Below, in pieces: positions 6,133 through 13,317 of a DNA stretch of 16,659 nt. Numbering within the stretch: the first letter of the stretch is position 1; every line of letters starts with the position of its first letter. Source of the DNA: Methylacidiphilum caldifontis (lineage in GTDB: Bacteria > Verrucomicrobiota > Verrucomicrobiia > Methylacidiphilales > CAMAQI01). The notes below the pieces were generated by a model, which worked only from the letters and a program-made list of their open reading frames with translations, did not search any database and was not told the DNA's origin. A program made the position numbers and the translations under genes. The DNA is taken from contig CAMAQI010000040.1 of the NCBI GenBank assembly GCA_945860255.1, positions 1 to 16,659 of the forward strand, given 5' to 3'.

Positions 6133-7047
6133 ATGGCATTCATCGAATTTAAAAATGTGAGTAAAGGATACTCCGGAGCCCAAGGGTTTTCGCCTGTTCT
6201 CAAGGATATCAATCTTCAGATTGAAGAGGGAGAGTTCGTCGCAATTGTCGGCTATTCCGGAGCAGGAAAGACGACTTTAATCTCGCTGATTGCCGGACTC
6301 ATTAAGCCAGACATCGGGCAGGTTTTAATGAACGGAAAGGAGATTCAAGGAGCCGATCCAGAGCGTGGAATTGTCTTTCAAAATTACTCACTCCTTCCGT
6401 GGTTGACGGTTTATGAGAATATCCGTCTGGCGGTCGATGAGGTTCTCTCCGATAAAACGAAAGAGGAGCAGGATGCCCATACCTTGAAATATATTAAAAT
6501 GGTTAACGTGTCTCACGCAAGAGATCGATTTCCGAAGGAACTCTCAGGGGGAATGCGTCAACGAGTCAGTGTGGCTCGTGCCTTGGCAATGAACCCTAAG
6601 GTTCTTCTTCTCGATGAGCCTTTAAGTGCTCTTGATGCACTGACCCGTGCCACATTGCAGGATGAGATTAAAAATATTTGGGAGGCAGAAAAAAAGACGG
6701 TTCTCCTAATCACGAATGATGTGGATGAGGGAATTCTTTTGGCTGATCGAATTATTCCGTTGAGTGCGGGACCTGGAGCGACCCTTGGAGCTCCTGTTCA
6801 AGTGAATATTGCTCGTCCTCGAGATCGAAAAAAGATTAATCACGAACCTCGATTCAAAGAGATTCGAAAAGAGGTGAATGGGTATCTTTTGGGATTAGGG
6901 ACCAAGCCTAAGCTAACTCTGGAAAAGAAACTCGTGCTTCCTGCGATTGAGCCTGAGGATTTAGATCATCCCCGGAGTCTTATTCCGGGAGCCACCGTCG
7001 CTCCGATTCGTTCGAATGAGGTCAAAAAAGAGAGGGTGGAATTATGA
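6133..7047 (+). CDS. nrtC: Nitrate ABC transporter ATP-binding protein with Asn in the H-loop
   Basis: This is a 304-residue ABC ATPase. Walker A is GYSGAGKTT at 40-48, the Q-loop Gln83 sits in VFQNYSLLPW, the signature LSGGM is at 137-141, and Walker B VLLLDE at 157-162 ends in the catalytic Glu. The switch position, normally His, is Asn195 in LLITNDVDEG, whereas the partner ATPase keeps His. If the two form a heterodimer, one of its two ATP sites is altered. I recall the same TNDVDE wording in other nitrate-type ATPases, so it may be a family trait. The C-terminus (from about 215) has PGATLG and ARPRDR, then a tail ending near 304. There is no NrtA-like fusion, unlike cyanobacterial NrtC, so the C/D letters are by gene order only. 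No clear Shine-Dalgarno is present. The end overlaps nrtD in ATGA. Confidence 0.85.
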   Translation: MAFIEFKNVSKGYSGAQGFSPVLKDINLQIEEGEFVAIVGYSGAGKTTLISLIAGLIKPDIGQVLMNGKEIQGADPERGIVFQNYSLLPWLTVYENIRLAVDEVLSDKTKEEQDAHTLKYIKMVNVSHARDRFPKELSGGMRQRVSVARALAMNPKVLLLDEPLSALDALTRATLQDEIKNIWEAEKKTVLLITNDVDEGILLADRIIPLSAGPGATLGAPVQVNIARPRDRKKINHEPRFKEIRKEVNGYLLGLGTKPKLTLEKKLVLPAIEPEDLDHPRSLIPGATVAPIRSNEVKKERVEL

Positions 7048-7910
7048 AACCGTATTTAGAAATTTCTAAATTAAATAAAATATACCCGACCCCCAAAGGT
7101 CCTGCGGTGATTGTGAAGGATTTTGATCTCACGATCGGCAAAGGGGAATTTATTACGTTGATTGGGCATTCAGGATGCGGAAAGTCGACCGTTCTTTCGA
7201 TTGTTGCTGGATTAAGTGACTTAACGACAGGAGCCGTTGTTCTTGCGGGACGTGAAGTGAATGCCGCAGGCCCGGATCGGGGGGTTGTCTTCCAAGCTCC
7301 CTGTCTCCTTCCTTGGTTTACGGCCTATCAAAACGTGATGCTGGGCGTTGAGCAGGTTTTCTTTACTGCCTCTCCTGAAGAGAGGCATCAAATTGTCGAG
7401 TATTACCTTCATGTCGTTGGCTTAGGGGATTCGATGCAAAAATATCCAAGTGAACTCTCAGGGGGAATGCGTCAACGAGTCGGAATTGCACGCGCTTTTG
7501 CCTTAAGTCCAAAGATGCTTCTATTGGATGAACCGTTTGGGATGCTCGATAGCCTGACTCGATATGAATTGCAGCAGGTATTAATCGATCTTTGGAAAAA
7601 AGATCAAAAAACAGCATTGATGGTTACGCATGATGTCGATGAAGCGATCTTTCTTTCCGATCGAATTGTCATGATGAGTGACGGGCCAGAGGCGGAGGTC
7701 GGAGATATTGTTCGTGTGCCTTTTGCGAGACCTCGGGATCGCCGTGAAATAATGGAGATGCCGGAGTATTACGAGCTAAGAGAGTATTTAATCGAATTTT
7801 TAAATGAACGCTCTCACGATCGACCGAGCAAGATGAATCCGCGCCCGGCATTTCGCGATCCAGAGCCGATTTGGTCGAAAATTAACGAAATACAAAAAAT
7901 AACAGCGTAA
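7044..7910 (+). CDS. nrtD: Nitrate ABC transporter ATP-binding protein with canonical motifs
   Basis: This is the 288-residue second ATPase of the transporter. Walker A is GHSGCGKST at 41-49, Gln84 lies in VFQAPCLLPW, LSGGM is at 138-142, Walker B MLLLDE is at 158-163 and the switch His196 is in VTHDVDEA. All catalytic positions are intact. The N-terminus 'LEISKLNKIYPTPKGPAVIVKDF' and the tail ARPRDRREIM are typical of NrtD-like proteins. The start overlaps the nrtC stop as ATGA, preceded by GGGTGGA, so the two are translationally coupled. A 30-base block covering ELSGGMRQRV is identical to the corresponding block in nrtC, including synonymous positions. Confidence 0.88.
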   Translation: MKPYLEISKLNKIYPTPKGPAVIVKDFDLTIGKGEFITLIGHSGCGKSTVLSIVAGLSDLTTGAVVLAGREVNAAGPDRGVVFQAPCLLPWFTAYQNVMLGVEQVFFTASPEERHQIVEYYLHVVGLGDSMQKYPSELSGGMRQRVGIARAFALSPKMLLLDEPFGMLDSLTRYELQQVLIDLWKKDQKTALMVTHDVDEAIFLSDRIVMMSDGPEAEVGDIVRVPFARPRDRREIMEMPEYYELREYLIEFLNERSHDRPSKMNPRPAFRDPEPIWSKINEIQKITA

Positions 7911-7958
7911 ATGATGAATAATTTTAATGTTATTTGTTAAAAATAGGTTAATTTAATC

Positions 7959-7969
7959 ATTGATTTCAT
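7959..7969. promoter_or_regulatory. ATTGATTTCAT word shared with the nrt control region
   Basis: This 11-base sequence in the porin leader is identical to 2511-2521, which is the core of the LysR-type palindrome upstream of the nitrate operon. The full TGAA-N5-TTCA symmetry is not kept here: the left half reads ATCA. I see no strong sigma-70 promoter in 7911-8044, only AT-rich DNA. Confidence 0.3.
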
Positions 7970-8001
7970 GGATAAAAGTCGGTAAAAAAAATTCAAATTC
8001 G

Positions 8002-8019
8002 AAACTCGGGTGGAGTTTT
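8002..8019 (+). terminator. Weak hairpin with short T-run after nrtD, before the porin
   Basis: Arms AAACTC (8002-8007) and GAGTTT (8013-8018) enclose a GGGTG loop and run into TTTT. A second GAGTT at 8021-8025 could pair with the same left arm, giving two exclusive folds. It may attenuate read-through from the transporter operon into the porin. The stem is short and AT-rich, so this is tentative. Confidence 0.25.
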
Positions 8020-8044
8020 AGAGTTAAAAACAACAGGAGGATGG

Positions 8045-9697
8045 ATGAAAAACAATATGAAAAGCCTGAGAGCTCATGCAGTCGGATTCGTCTGTGTCAG
8101 TTTGATGTCGATCAGCACAACATTTGCGGGTACGGCGGCCGCGGATTTAAAGAAGCCGATTATGAATCAAGATTTGCCCGCCGCAGTGCCGGCCGCCGAT
8201 GTTCCAAGTTCTGCGTCGTTACCCTTTTATACTCCGACTTGGAAAATGGGAGATCCGATGACTTTGGCGAACGGTAAAGTGACCGTTGATATCAATGAAC
8301 GGATTCGTGTGGAAGTGAGAAATAATACTTTTGACTTCAGTGACTCCAAAAACCACGTCACGGATGATACTTTTGTTCTGCAACGTTTTCGTTTGGGAGT
8401 TAAGGTTGATCCTGTGGATTGGGTCAGCGTTTATGCTCAAGGACAAGATTCTCGAGAGCTATTCTCAGAGCGAGGAAACGTTCCATTTCAATTTGGAGCG
8501 GAGGGAGATGATGGCTTTGATCTTTATCAAGGTTATGTCGATCTCGGGAATAAAAGTAAATTTCCGGTAACGGCTCGGTTTGGGCGTCAGGTTCTTTCCT
8601 ATGGAGATGAGAGGCTTATCGGAGGGTTCGATTGGAATAACTTCGGTCGTACTTTCGACGCTGCAAAGATGACTTATTTCATTGATGGTCCAACAACGAC
8701 CTCGGTGGATGGGTTTATCGCTAATGTGGTCACTCAAGAGGGTCATAATCGAAATGAAAATTCTGATTTTGATTTCAACGAATCGAATAATCGAGATCTG
8801 TTTGCTGGTATTTATGCGACTTCAAAAATCATTAGTTTCCAAAAAACAGAGGTTTATGCGCTCTATCGAGGTAAGGATGGACAAGGGCCTGAATATAATG
8901 CGACCGGGGGAACAGGGCTCCTTCCTGTCAATACCGCCTATGATGTCGATCAAGACATCTGGACCTTTGGGACTCGGATGCAATCGACCTCTACAGGTCG
9001 TCTCAAAGGATTCGATTACACCTTTGAAGGGGCTTACCAAGTAGGAACCGTCAGTGCGGTACAAGCAACTGGGGCAACATTCCCTGGAATCGTTGGAGGA
9101 ACAAGTGTTGTGAATCCAGTTCGTTCCCAAGGACGTGAGCATCTTGCCTATGCGATTCATGCTGAAACCGGATATAATTGGGAGTTAACCCCTTGGACTC
9201 CTCGTCTTGGAGTCGAGTATAATTACGCTTCGGGAGATGATAATGCCGGTGATAACAAGTCAGGAACCTTCATGAATTTGTTCCCAACGAATCATAAGTT
9301 CTACGGGTATATGGATGCCTTCTCTTGGAAGAACATGCAAAATGCAGCGGTTACCTTGACAGCAAAACCAAACACCAAAACAACCCTACGTATGGATTAT
9401 CATGCCTTCTGGTTGTCAGATGGAGGGGATGCTCTTTACCGTGCGAATGGAGTCACTCAAGTACGTGCTGCAAATGCCGCTTCTCGAAATTCCTCAAAAT
9501 TTGTGGGAACAGAGTTGGATTTGACAGCAACCTATGCTTATAGCAAGTATTTGAACTTCTTGATTGGTTATAGTCACTTCTTTGCAGGTGATTATCTCCA
9601 AGGAACTCAAAATACCGCAACGACATCGAATGCACCTATTAGTCCTGCGGGAGATGATGCCGACTTCTTCTACTTCCAAACAGTGTTTAAGCTCTAA
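8045..9697 (+). CDS. Alginate-export-family outer-membrane porin
   Basis: This 550-residue beta-barrel protein of the outer membrane has a signal peptide (about residues 1-32: basic start, AHAVGFVCVSLMSISTTFA, cleavage near GTAAAD). After a proline/alanine-rich linker comes the barrel with alternating strands. Recognition rests on 'ERIRVEVRNNTFDF', 'FVLQRFRLGVKVDPVDWVSVYAQGQDSRE', 'LYQGYVDLG', and especially 'RFGRQVLSYGDERLIGGFDWNNFGRTFDAAKM', the signature stretch of Alginate_exp porins. The protein ends in aromatic-rich FFYFQTVFKL. AGGAGG lies 4 bases before the ATG. Location 134 bases after nrtD, with a strong terminator behind it, suggests it serves as the nitrate/nitrite pore. The family name reflects alginate export in Pseudomonas, but most members are anion or small-molecule porins and no alginate genes are here. 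Confidence 0.85.
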   Translation: MKNNMKSLRAHAVGFVCVSLMSISTTFAGTAAADLKKPIMNQDLPAAVPAADVPSSASLPFYTPTWKMGDPMTLANGKVTVDINERIRVEVRNNTFDFSDSKNHVTDDTFVLQRFRLGVKVDPVDWVSVYAQGQDSRELFSERGNVPFQFGAEGDDGFDLYQGYVDLGNKSKFPVTARFGRQVLSYGDERLIGGFDWNNFGRTFDAAKMTYFIDGPTTTSVDGFIANVVTQEGHNRNENSDFDFNESNNRDLFAGIYATSKIISFQKTEVYALYRGKDGQGPEYNATGGTGLLPVNTAYDVDQDIWTFGTRMQSTSTGRLKGFDYTFEGAYQVGTVSAVQATGATFPGIVGGTSVVNPVRSQGREHLAYAIHAETGYNWELTPWTPRLGVEYNYASGDDNAGDNKSGTFMNLFPTNHKFYGYMDAFSWKNMQNAAVTLTAKPNTKTTLRMDYHAFWLSDGGDALYRANGVTQVRAANAASRNSSKFVGTELDLTATYAYSKYLNFLIGYSHFFAGDYLQGTQNTATTSNAPISPAGDDADFFYFQTVFKL

Positions 9698-9720
9698 TTT
9701 AGGTCGGTTGTTGTAATCCA

Positions 9721-9754
9721 AAACCCCGTTCGAAGATTCGAACGGGGTTTTTTT
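9721..9754 (+). terminator. Strong rho-independent terminator after the porin
   Basis: AAACCCCGTTCGAA (9721-9734) is exactly complementary to TTCGAACGGGGTTT (9737-9750), realistically a 12-bp stem with a 6-base loop, followed by T's to 9754. It lies 23 bases after the porin stop and closes the nitrate/porin region. Confidence 0.95.
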
Positions 9755-9774
9755 ATCCCAATTCTTGCTTTAGG

Positions 9775-9821
9775 AATAGATCGCTCCCGATCATGAAGTC
9801 ACCTTTGGGTGATCTATTTTT
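9775..9821 (+). terminator. Second hairpin with T-run between porin and TPR gene
   Basis: AATAGATC (9775-9782) pairs with GATCTATT (9811-9818). Inside, ACC/GGT or TCACC/GGTGA form alternative short stems, and a five-T run ends at 9821. It could be a backup terminator or a regulatory hairpin in the leader of the TPR-cstA unit. The competing pairings make the fold uncertain. Confidence 0.35.
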
Positions 9822-9881
9822 AGGTTTATTTTCCCATTGGCATTTTTAAGATCCCTGTTTTTAATGAGGGAGAGAATTATC

Positions 9882-10370
9882 ATGAATCAAGCCTATTTTT
9901 TAGAAGCCGCCCAAGGATTTTTGGAGCTGCGGATGCCCAAGGAGGCGTTGAAGGAGCTGGATAAACTCTCCTCAGAGTGCCAACAGGAGATGGAGGTCCT
10001 TCTTTTGAAGTCGAGTGCCCACATGTATTTAAGGCAGTGGAAAAAGGCCTTTACGTTCGGAAATCAATGCTGTGAGGCCTATCCTCATGACCCGCGCTGC
10101 TTTATTCAGAGTGCTTTTTGTCTTCATGAACTGAAGAAGACGGAGGATGCAAAGAATCGACTGCTCGGAGGGCCTCCGGGGATCCGCAATATTCCAGAGT
10201 TTTATTACAATCTGGCCTGTTATGAATTGGCGCTTGGGGAGATCGATAATGCCAAAAGACATCTCTCTCGTGCCTTTCGCATGGATGAACGAGGAGAATA
10301 TTTACGCAAGGCAGCAGGACTGGATGAGGATCTTAAACCCCTTTGGAGTGATCTTCCGAGTTTGGTTTAA
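9882..10370 (+). CDS. Tetratricopeptide-repeat protein of unknown partner
   Basis: The protein is 162 residues from the ATG at 9882, chosen because GAGGGAGAG ends 7 bases upstream; an upstream TTG would add 15 poorly conserved residues. It consists of TPR helices: 'FLEAAQGFLELRMPKEALKELDKL' (6-29), 'EVLLLKSSAHMYLRQWKKAFTFGNQCCEAYPHDP' (38-71), 'CFIQSAFCLHELKKTEDAKNRL' (73-94) and 'EFYYNLACYELALGEIDNAKRHLSRAF' (106-132). There is no signal peptide, so it should be a cytoplasmic protein-protein adaptor. It is 37 bases before the CstA gene on the same strand, possibly co-transcribed. Short TPR proteins ending in 'EDLKPLW'-like tails are common in Verrucomicrobia, but I know no assigned function. 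Confidence 0.8.
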   Translation: MNQAYFLEAAQGFLELRMPKEALKELDKLSSECQQEMEVLLLKSSAHMYLRQWKKAFTFGNQCCEAYPHDPRCFIQSAFCLHELKKTEDAKNRLLGGPPGIRNIPEFYYNLACYELALGEIDNAKRHLSRAFRMDERGEYLRKAAGLDEDLKPLWSDLPSLV

Positions 10371-10407
10371 TCAACGGTCACGACTCATTCCTTTTTAGCT
10401 AAATCAT

Positions 10408-12387
10408 ATGAAAAAAAGAGTTTCGCTGATTGCTTGGATTCTGACCGCTCTTTTGGGCTTAGGCTCATTTATCGTCATTGGAATTTATCGTGAGGAGGAG
10501 ATCAATGCCTTATGGATTGTCATCGCCTCTGTTTGCGTTTTCTCGATCGCTTATCGGTTTCATTCGAAATGGTTGATGACGAAAGTTCTGATGGTGGAGG
10601 AAAGTCGTATTCCCCCCTCCAAAGCACTCGAGGATGGTAAAGACTATCTTCCGACGAATAAGTGGGTGGTCTTTGGTCATCACTTCGCGGCGATTGCTGG
10701 GCCAGGGCCGCTCGTGGGGCCAGTTCTTGCGGCTCAGTTTGGCTATATGCCAGGGATGCTATGGATTTTAATCGGGGCAGTTCTCGGAGGGGCCGTTCAC
10801 GACTCGATTATTTTGTTTGCTTCGATTCGTCGTCAGGGAAAGTCGTTGGCACAAATGATCCGTGAGGAGATTGGGCCTGTGGCTGGATTTTTGTCGCTTG
10901 TCGGAATTTTAGTGATCATGGTCATTCTCCTCGCTGTTTTAGCGATGGTTGTCGTGAAAGCCCTTGCCGAGAGTCCGTGGGGTTTATTTACCGTTTCAGC
11001 AACGGTACCGATTGCGATGGTGATGGGTTTAGCGATGAAGAGTAATCGATTTTCTTTGGGAGTGGTCAGCGTATTTGGACTGATCGGGTTATTGCTTTCC
11101 GTTTATGCGGGGAAATATATTCAAGGTTCTCTTTTTGAGCATTTCTTTACCCTGAATGAAAAAACATTAGCCCTAGGGTTAATGGGTTATGGACTTCTCG
11201 CTTCTGTGTTGCCGGTTTGGTTGCTTCTGGCTCCTCGAGATTACCTGAGTTCCTTTATGAAAATCGGAGCTGTCGTGATGCTTGGAGTTGCGATTGTCTT
11301 TCTCGCCCCTGTCCTTCATATGCCCTCAATTACAAAATTTATCGATGGATCCGGCCCTGTCTTTGCCGGCCCTGTTTTCCCCTTTTGCTTCATTACGATT
11401 GCCTGTTCAGCAATCTCCGGATTTCATGCCCTGATCGCTTCTGGAACAACCCCCAAGCTTCTTGAAAATGAGCGCGATATTCGAATGGTGGGCTACGGCT
11501 CGATGGTCGTCGAGATGCTCGTCGGGATTATGGCTTTGATCGCCGCCTGCACCTTAGAGCCAGGACAATATTTTGCAGTGAACATGAAAGGGGAGGCGGC
11601 AACGGTGGTCAGTCATATTTCACAGCTCGGTTTTCCGGTGACCGAAGTCGAGATGCAGCAGCTTGCCGATGAAGTCGGAGAGAAGACGATGATTGGAAGA
11701 ACGGGAGGAGCGCCGACCTTTGCTTTAGGAATGGCGCAGATGTTGGCAGGGTGGTTTCAAAATAAAGAGATGTTAGCCGTTTGGTATCACTTTGCGATCA
11801 TGTTTGAGACCTTATTTATTCTGACCACCATTGATGCCGGAACTCGTGTCGGACGATTTTTATTTCAAGATTTACTCGGATCGATTCGTCCCTCTTGGGG
11901 GCGTACCGATTCACTCATAGGGGCTTGGATAGGAAGTCTGCTTTTTGTCGGGGGATGGGGACTATTGCTTTATCAAGGGGTGATCGATCCGATGGGAGGG
12001 ATTAATTCACTTTGGCCCATCTTTGGAGTTGCGAATCAGCTTCTTGCGGTGATTGCCTTGGCGTTAGGAACCTCTGTTCTCATCAAGATGGGTCAAGTTC
12101 GCTATCTTGCGGTGACCTTGATTCCGTTAGTCTGGTTAGTGATCGTGACGATGAGTGCGGGATGGATGAAGATCTTTAGCGACGATCCGCGGCTTGGATT
12201 TTTGAAAGCCGCAGAGAAATATCGTTTACTCATCGATCAAGGAGGGACGGCAGAGCAGCTTTCTTTGTGGAAAATGCAAATGGCGAGTCAGCACATTAAT
12301 ATTGGACTGACCGCTTTCCTTTTAATTCTTTGTGTATCGATTTTAGGGATCTTTATCAGGCAATGGGGAAAAAAATTAAGCTATTAA
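10408..12387 (+). CDS. cstA: CstA-family (carbon starvation) inner-membrane transporter
   Basis: This 659-residue polytopic protein matches CstA/BtsT, transporters of pyruvate and/or peptides induced at carbon limitation. The family core 'NKWVVFGHHFAAIAGPGPLVGPVLAAQFGYMPG' begins near residue 83, followed by 'GAVLGGAVHDSIILFASIRRQGKSLAQM'. Further markers are 'CSAISGFHALIASGTTPKLLENE', 'GSMVVEMLVGIMALIAACTLEPGQYFAVN' and 'FETLFILTTIDAGTRVGRFLFQD'. It is shorter than the roughly 700-residue enterobacterial forms but spans the whole fold. No good Shine-Dalgarno precedes the ATG. The small partner gene often found after cstA in enterobacteria (ybdD-like) is absent; a different short membrane ORF follows. 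Transported substrate is unknown. Confidence 0.92.
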   Translation: MKKRVSLIAWILTALLGLGSFIVIGIYREEEINALWIVIASVCVFSIAYRFHSKWLMTKVLMVEESRIPPSKALEDGKDYLPTNKWVVFGHHFAAIAGPGPLVGPVLAAQFGYMPGMLWILIGAVLGGAVHDSIILFASIRRQGKSLAQMIREEIGPVAGFLSLVGILVIMVILLAVLAMVVVKALAESPWGLFTVSATVPIAMVMGLAMKSNRFSLGVVSVFGLIGLLLSVYAGKYIQGSLFEHFFTLNEKTLALGLMGYGLLASVLPVWLLLAPRDYLSSFMKIGAVVMLGVAIVFLAPVLHMPSITKFIDGSGPVFAGPVFPFCFITIACSAISGFHALIASGTTPKLLENERDIRMVGYGSMVVEMLVGIMALIAACTLEPGQYFAVNMKGEAATVVSHISQLGFPVTEVEMQQLADEVGEKTMIGRTGGAPTFALGMAQMLAGWFQNKEMLAVWYHFAIMFETLFILTTIDAGTRVGRFLFQDLLGSIRPSWGRTDSLIGAWIGSLLFVGGWGLLLYQGVIDPMGGINSLWPIFGVANQLLAVIALALGTSVLIKMGQVRYLAVTLIPLVWLVIVTMSAGWMKIFSDDPRLGFLKAAEKYRLLIDQGGTAEQLSLWKMQMASQHINIGLTAFLLILCVSILGIFIRQWGKKLSY

Positions 12388-12413
12388 TGTAATTTTTTAC
12401 AGAGAGAGGAGTT

Positions 12414-12506
12414 TTGAGTCTAGGGATTTTCATTATTTATTCTCTTTTCACTTTTATTTGTCTTTATTGTTTTAATCATCAGAATCAGAATTCTGATGAT
12501 GACTAA
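12414..12506 (+). CDS. Candidate 30-residue single-helix membrane peptide overlapping purN start
   Basis: This frame has a TTG start just after AGAGAGAGGAG (12401-12411) and reads MSLGIFIIYSLFTFICLYCF, then a polar, acidic tail NHQNQNSDDD and TAA. The layout is one hydrophobic helix plus a hydrophilic end, plausible for a small membrane protein or a leader peptide. It ends inside purN (11-base overlap), so its ribosomes would cross the inverted repeat that covers the purN start. Caution: pyrimidine-rich DNA gives hydrophobic translations by chance, the start is TTG, and the Shine-Dalgarno spacing is short. No homologue is recognised. Confidence 0.3.
   Translation: MSLGIFIIYSLFTFICLYCFNHQNQNSDDD
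12475..12500 (+). repeat. 11-base inverted repeat over the purN start codon
   Basis: ATCATCAGAAT (12475-12485) and ATTCTGATGAT (12490-12500) are perfect complements with a 4-base CAGA loop. The purN ATG at 12496 lies in the right arm. A nested 10-base palindrome CAGAATTCTG occupies 12486-12495. As RNA the hairpin would hide the start codon. There is no T-run, so it is not a terminator for cstA. Confidence 0.6.
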
Positions 12507-13095
12507 ACTGAAGCTTGGCGTACTTGGTTCCGGAAAAGGGAGTAACTTTGTCTCCATACAAGAATCGATTCTGAAGGGAGATCTCTCTGCCGAGATCAAA
12601 GTCGTCATGAGCGATCACTCCGAGGCAGGGATCTTAGAGCGGGCGAGGGGATACGGTCTTCCTGCGATAGCGCTCCCGAAAAGCCAATTTAAAACAAAGC
12701 TCGAACCGGAAATTGAGATGGAGATGGTGCGGTGTCTAAAAGAGCATCAGGTCGATTGGGTGATTTTAGCGGGCTACATGCGCGTTGTGAAAAAGCCCCT
12801 TTTAGAGGCCTATCCTCATCGGATTTTGAATATTCATCCTTCGCTGCTTCCCGCATTTAAAGGGTTAGAGGCCTGGAAACAGGCTTTGGCGGCTGGAGTG
12901 ACCGAGGCAGGCTGCACGGTTCACCTAGTGAACGAAGGGGTCGACGAAGGGGAGATTCTTGGTCAACAGTCGGTTCCTGTGGAAATCGGAGATACCGCAG
13001 AATCGTTACATGCTCGAATCCAAAAAGCAGAGCATCTTCTTTTTCCAGAGATTTTAGTGAAACTATCTAAAAACAATTTGAGAATTAATTCTTAG
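12496..13095 (+). CDS. purN: Phosphoribosylglycinamide formyltransferase
   Basis: This is the 199-residue cytoplasmic enzyme of purine synthesis that transfers formyl from 10-formyltetrahydrofolate to GAR. The N-terminal phosphate-binding loop is LGSGKGSNF at 10-18. The folate-site stretch is 'VDWVILAGYMRVV' at 86-98. Catalytic residues are Asn112, His114 (LNIHPSLLPAFKG) and Asp150 (EGVDEGEIL), at a constant offset from the E. coli Asn106/His108/Asp144. After FKG the usual His-Ala/Tyr is Glu-Ala (GLEAWKQAL). Tandem ATGs at 12496 and 12499 are equivalent candidates. No Shine-Dalgarno is present and the start is buried in an inverted repeat, suggesting coupling to the upstream short frame or reduced expression. 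No other pur genes are nearby. Confidence 0.95.
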   Translation: MMTKLKLGVLGSGKGSNFVSIQESILKGDLSAEIKVVMSDHSEAGILERARGYGLPAIALPKSQFKTKLEPEIEMEMVRCLKEHQVDWVILAGYMRVVKKPLLEAYPHRILNIHPSLLPAFKGLEAWKQALAAGVTEAGCTVHLVNEGVDEGEILGQQSVPVEIGDTAESLHARIQKAEHLLFPEILVKLSKNNLRINS

Positions 13096-13195
13096 ATAAT
13101 TTTATGCCAAGTTTGATAGAAATATCGAATTATTTTTAAATTTGGGTTGACGAGACCTAAAAAACTGATTCTATCTCCCGCTCTACCATGACCTA

Positions 13196-13235
13196 GGAAT
13201 CGCTCTTGATCAAAAAAGAGGGATTCTGGGTTTTT
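13196..13235 (+). terminator. Probable intrinsic terminator after purN
   Basis: GGAATC-g-CTCTT (13196-13207) pairs with AAGAG-g-GATTCT (13216-13227), with one G-G mismatch and a G-T closing pair. The loop is 8 bases and a five-T run at 13231-13235 begins after GGG. It is about 100 bases downstream of purN and separates it from the tRNA-tuf unit. Confidence 0.6.
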
Positions 13236-13274
13236 ATTGTCTTTTTTCGGGGGTCAAATTCCGAGGGGAAAGAT

Positions 13275-13280
13275 GATAAT
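13275..13280 (+). promoter_or_regulatory. Candidate -10 element (TGATAAT) for the tRNA-Thr/tuf unit
   Basis: TGATAAT at 13274-13280 resembles TATAAT and is followed by a GC-rich stretch (cagtccgcg), as in promoters of stable-RNA and translation genes. It lies after the purN terminator and 37 bases before tRNA-Thr. No good -35 box is seen at 16-18 bases; GGGTCA or GTCAAA is the best available. The TTGACG at 13147 lies upstream of the terminator and is unlikely to serve tuf. Confidence 0.35.
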
Positions 13281-13317
13281 ACAGTCCGCGTCATGCGCGA
13301 AAGCGCGGGGCTTAGTT

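Noticed and set aside
8045..9697. Alginate secretion gene algE in the strict sense
   Set aside because: Only the barrel family matches; no alginate synthesis genes are present and the context is nitrate transport.
12475..12500. Terminator for cstA
   Set aside because: The inverted repeat is AT-rich and is followed by purN codons, not a T-run.
13147..13174. TTGACG with TTCTAT as the tuf promoter
   Set aside because: The -10 match is poor and the site lies before the purN terminator at 13196-13235, which would stop the transcript.
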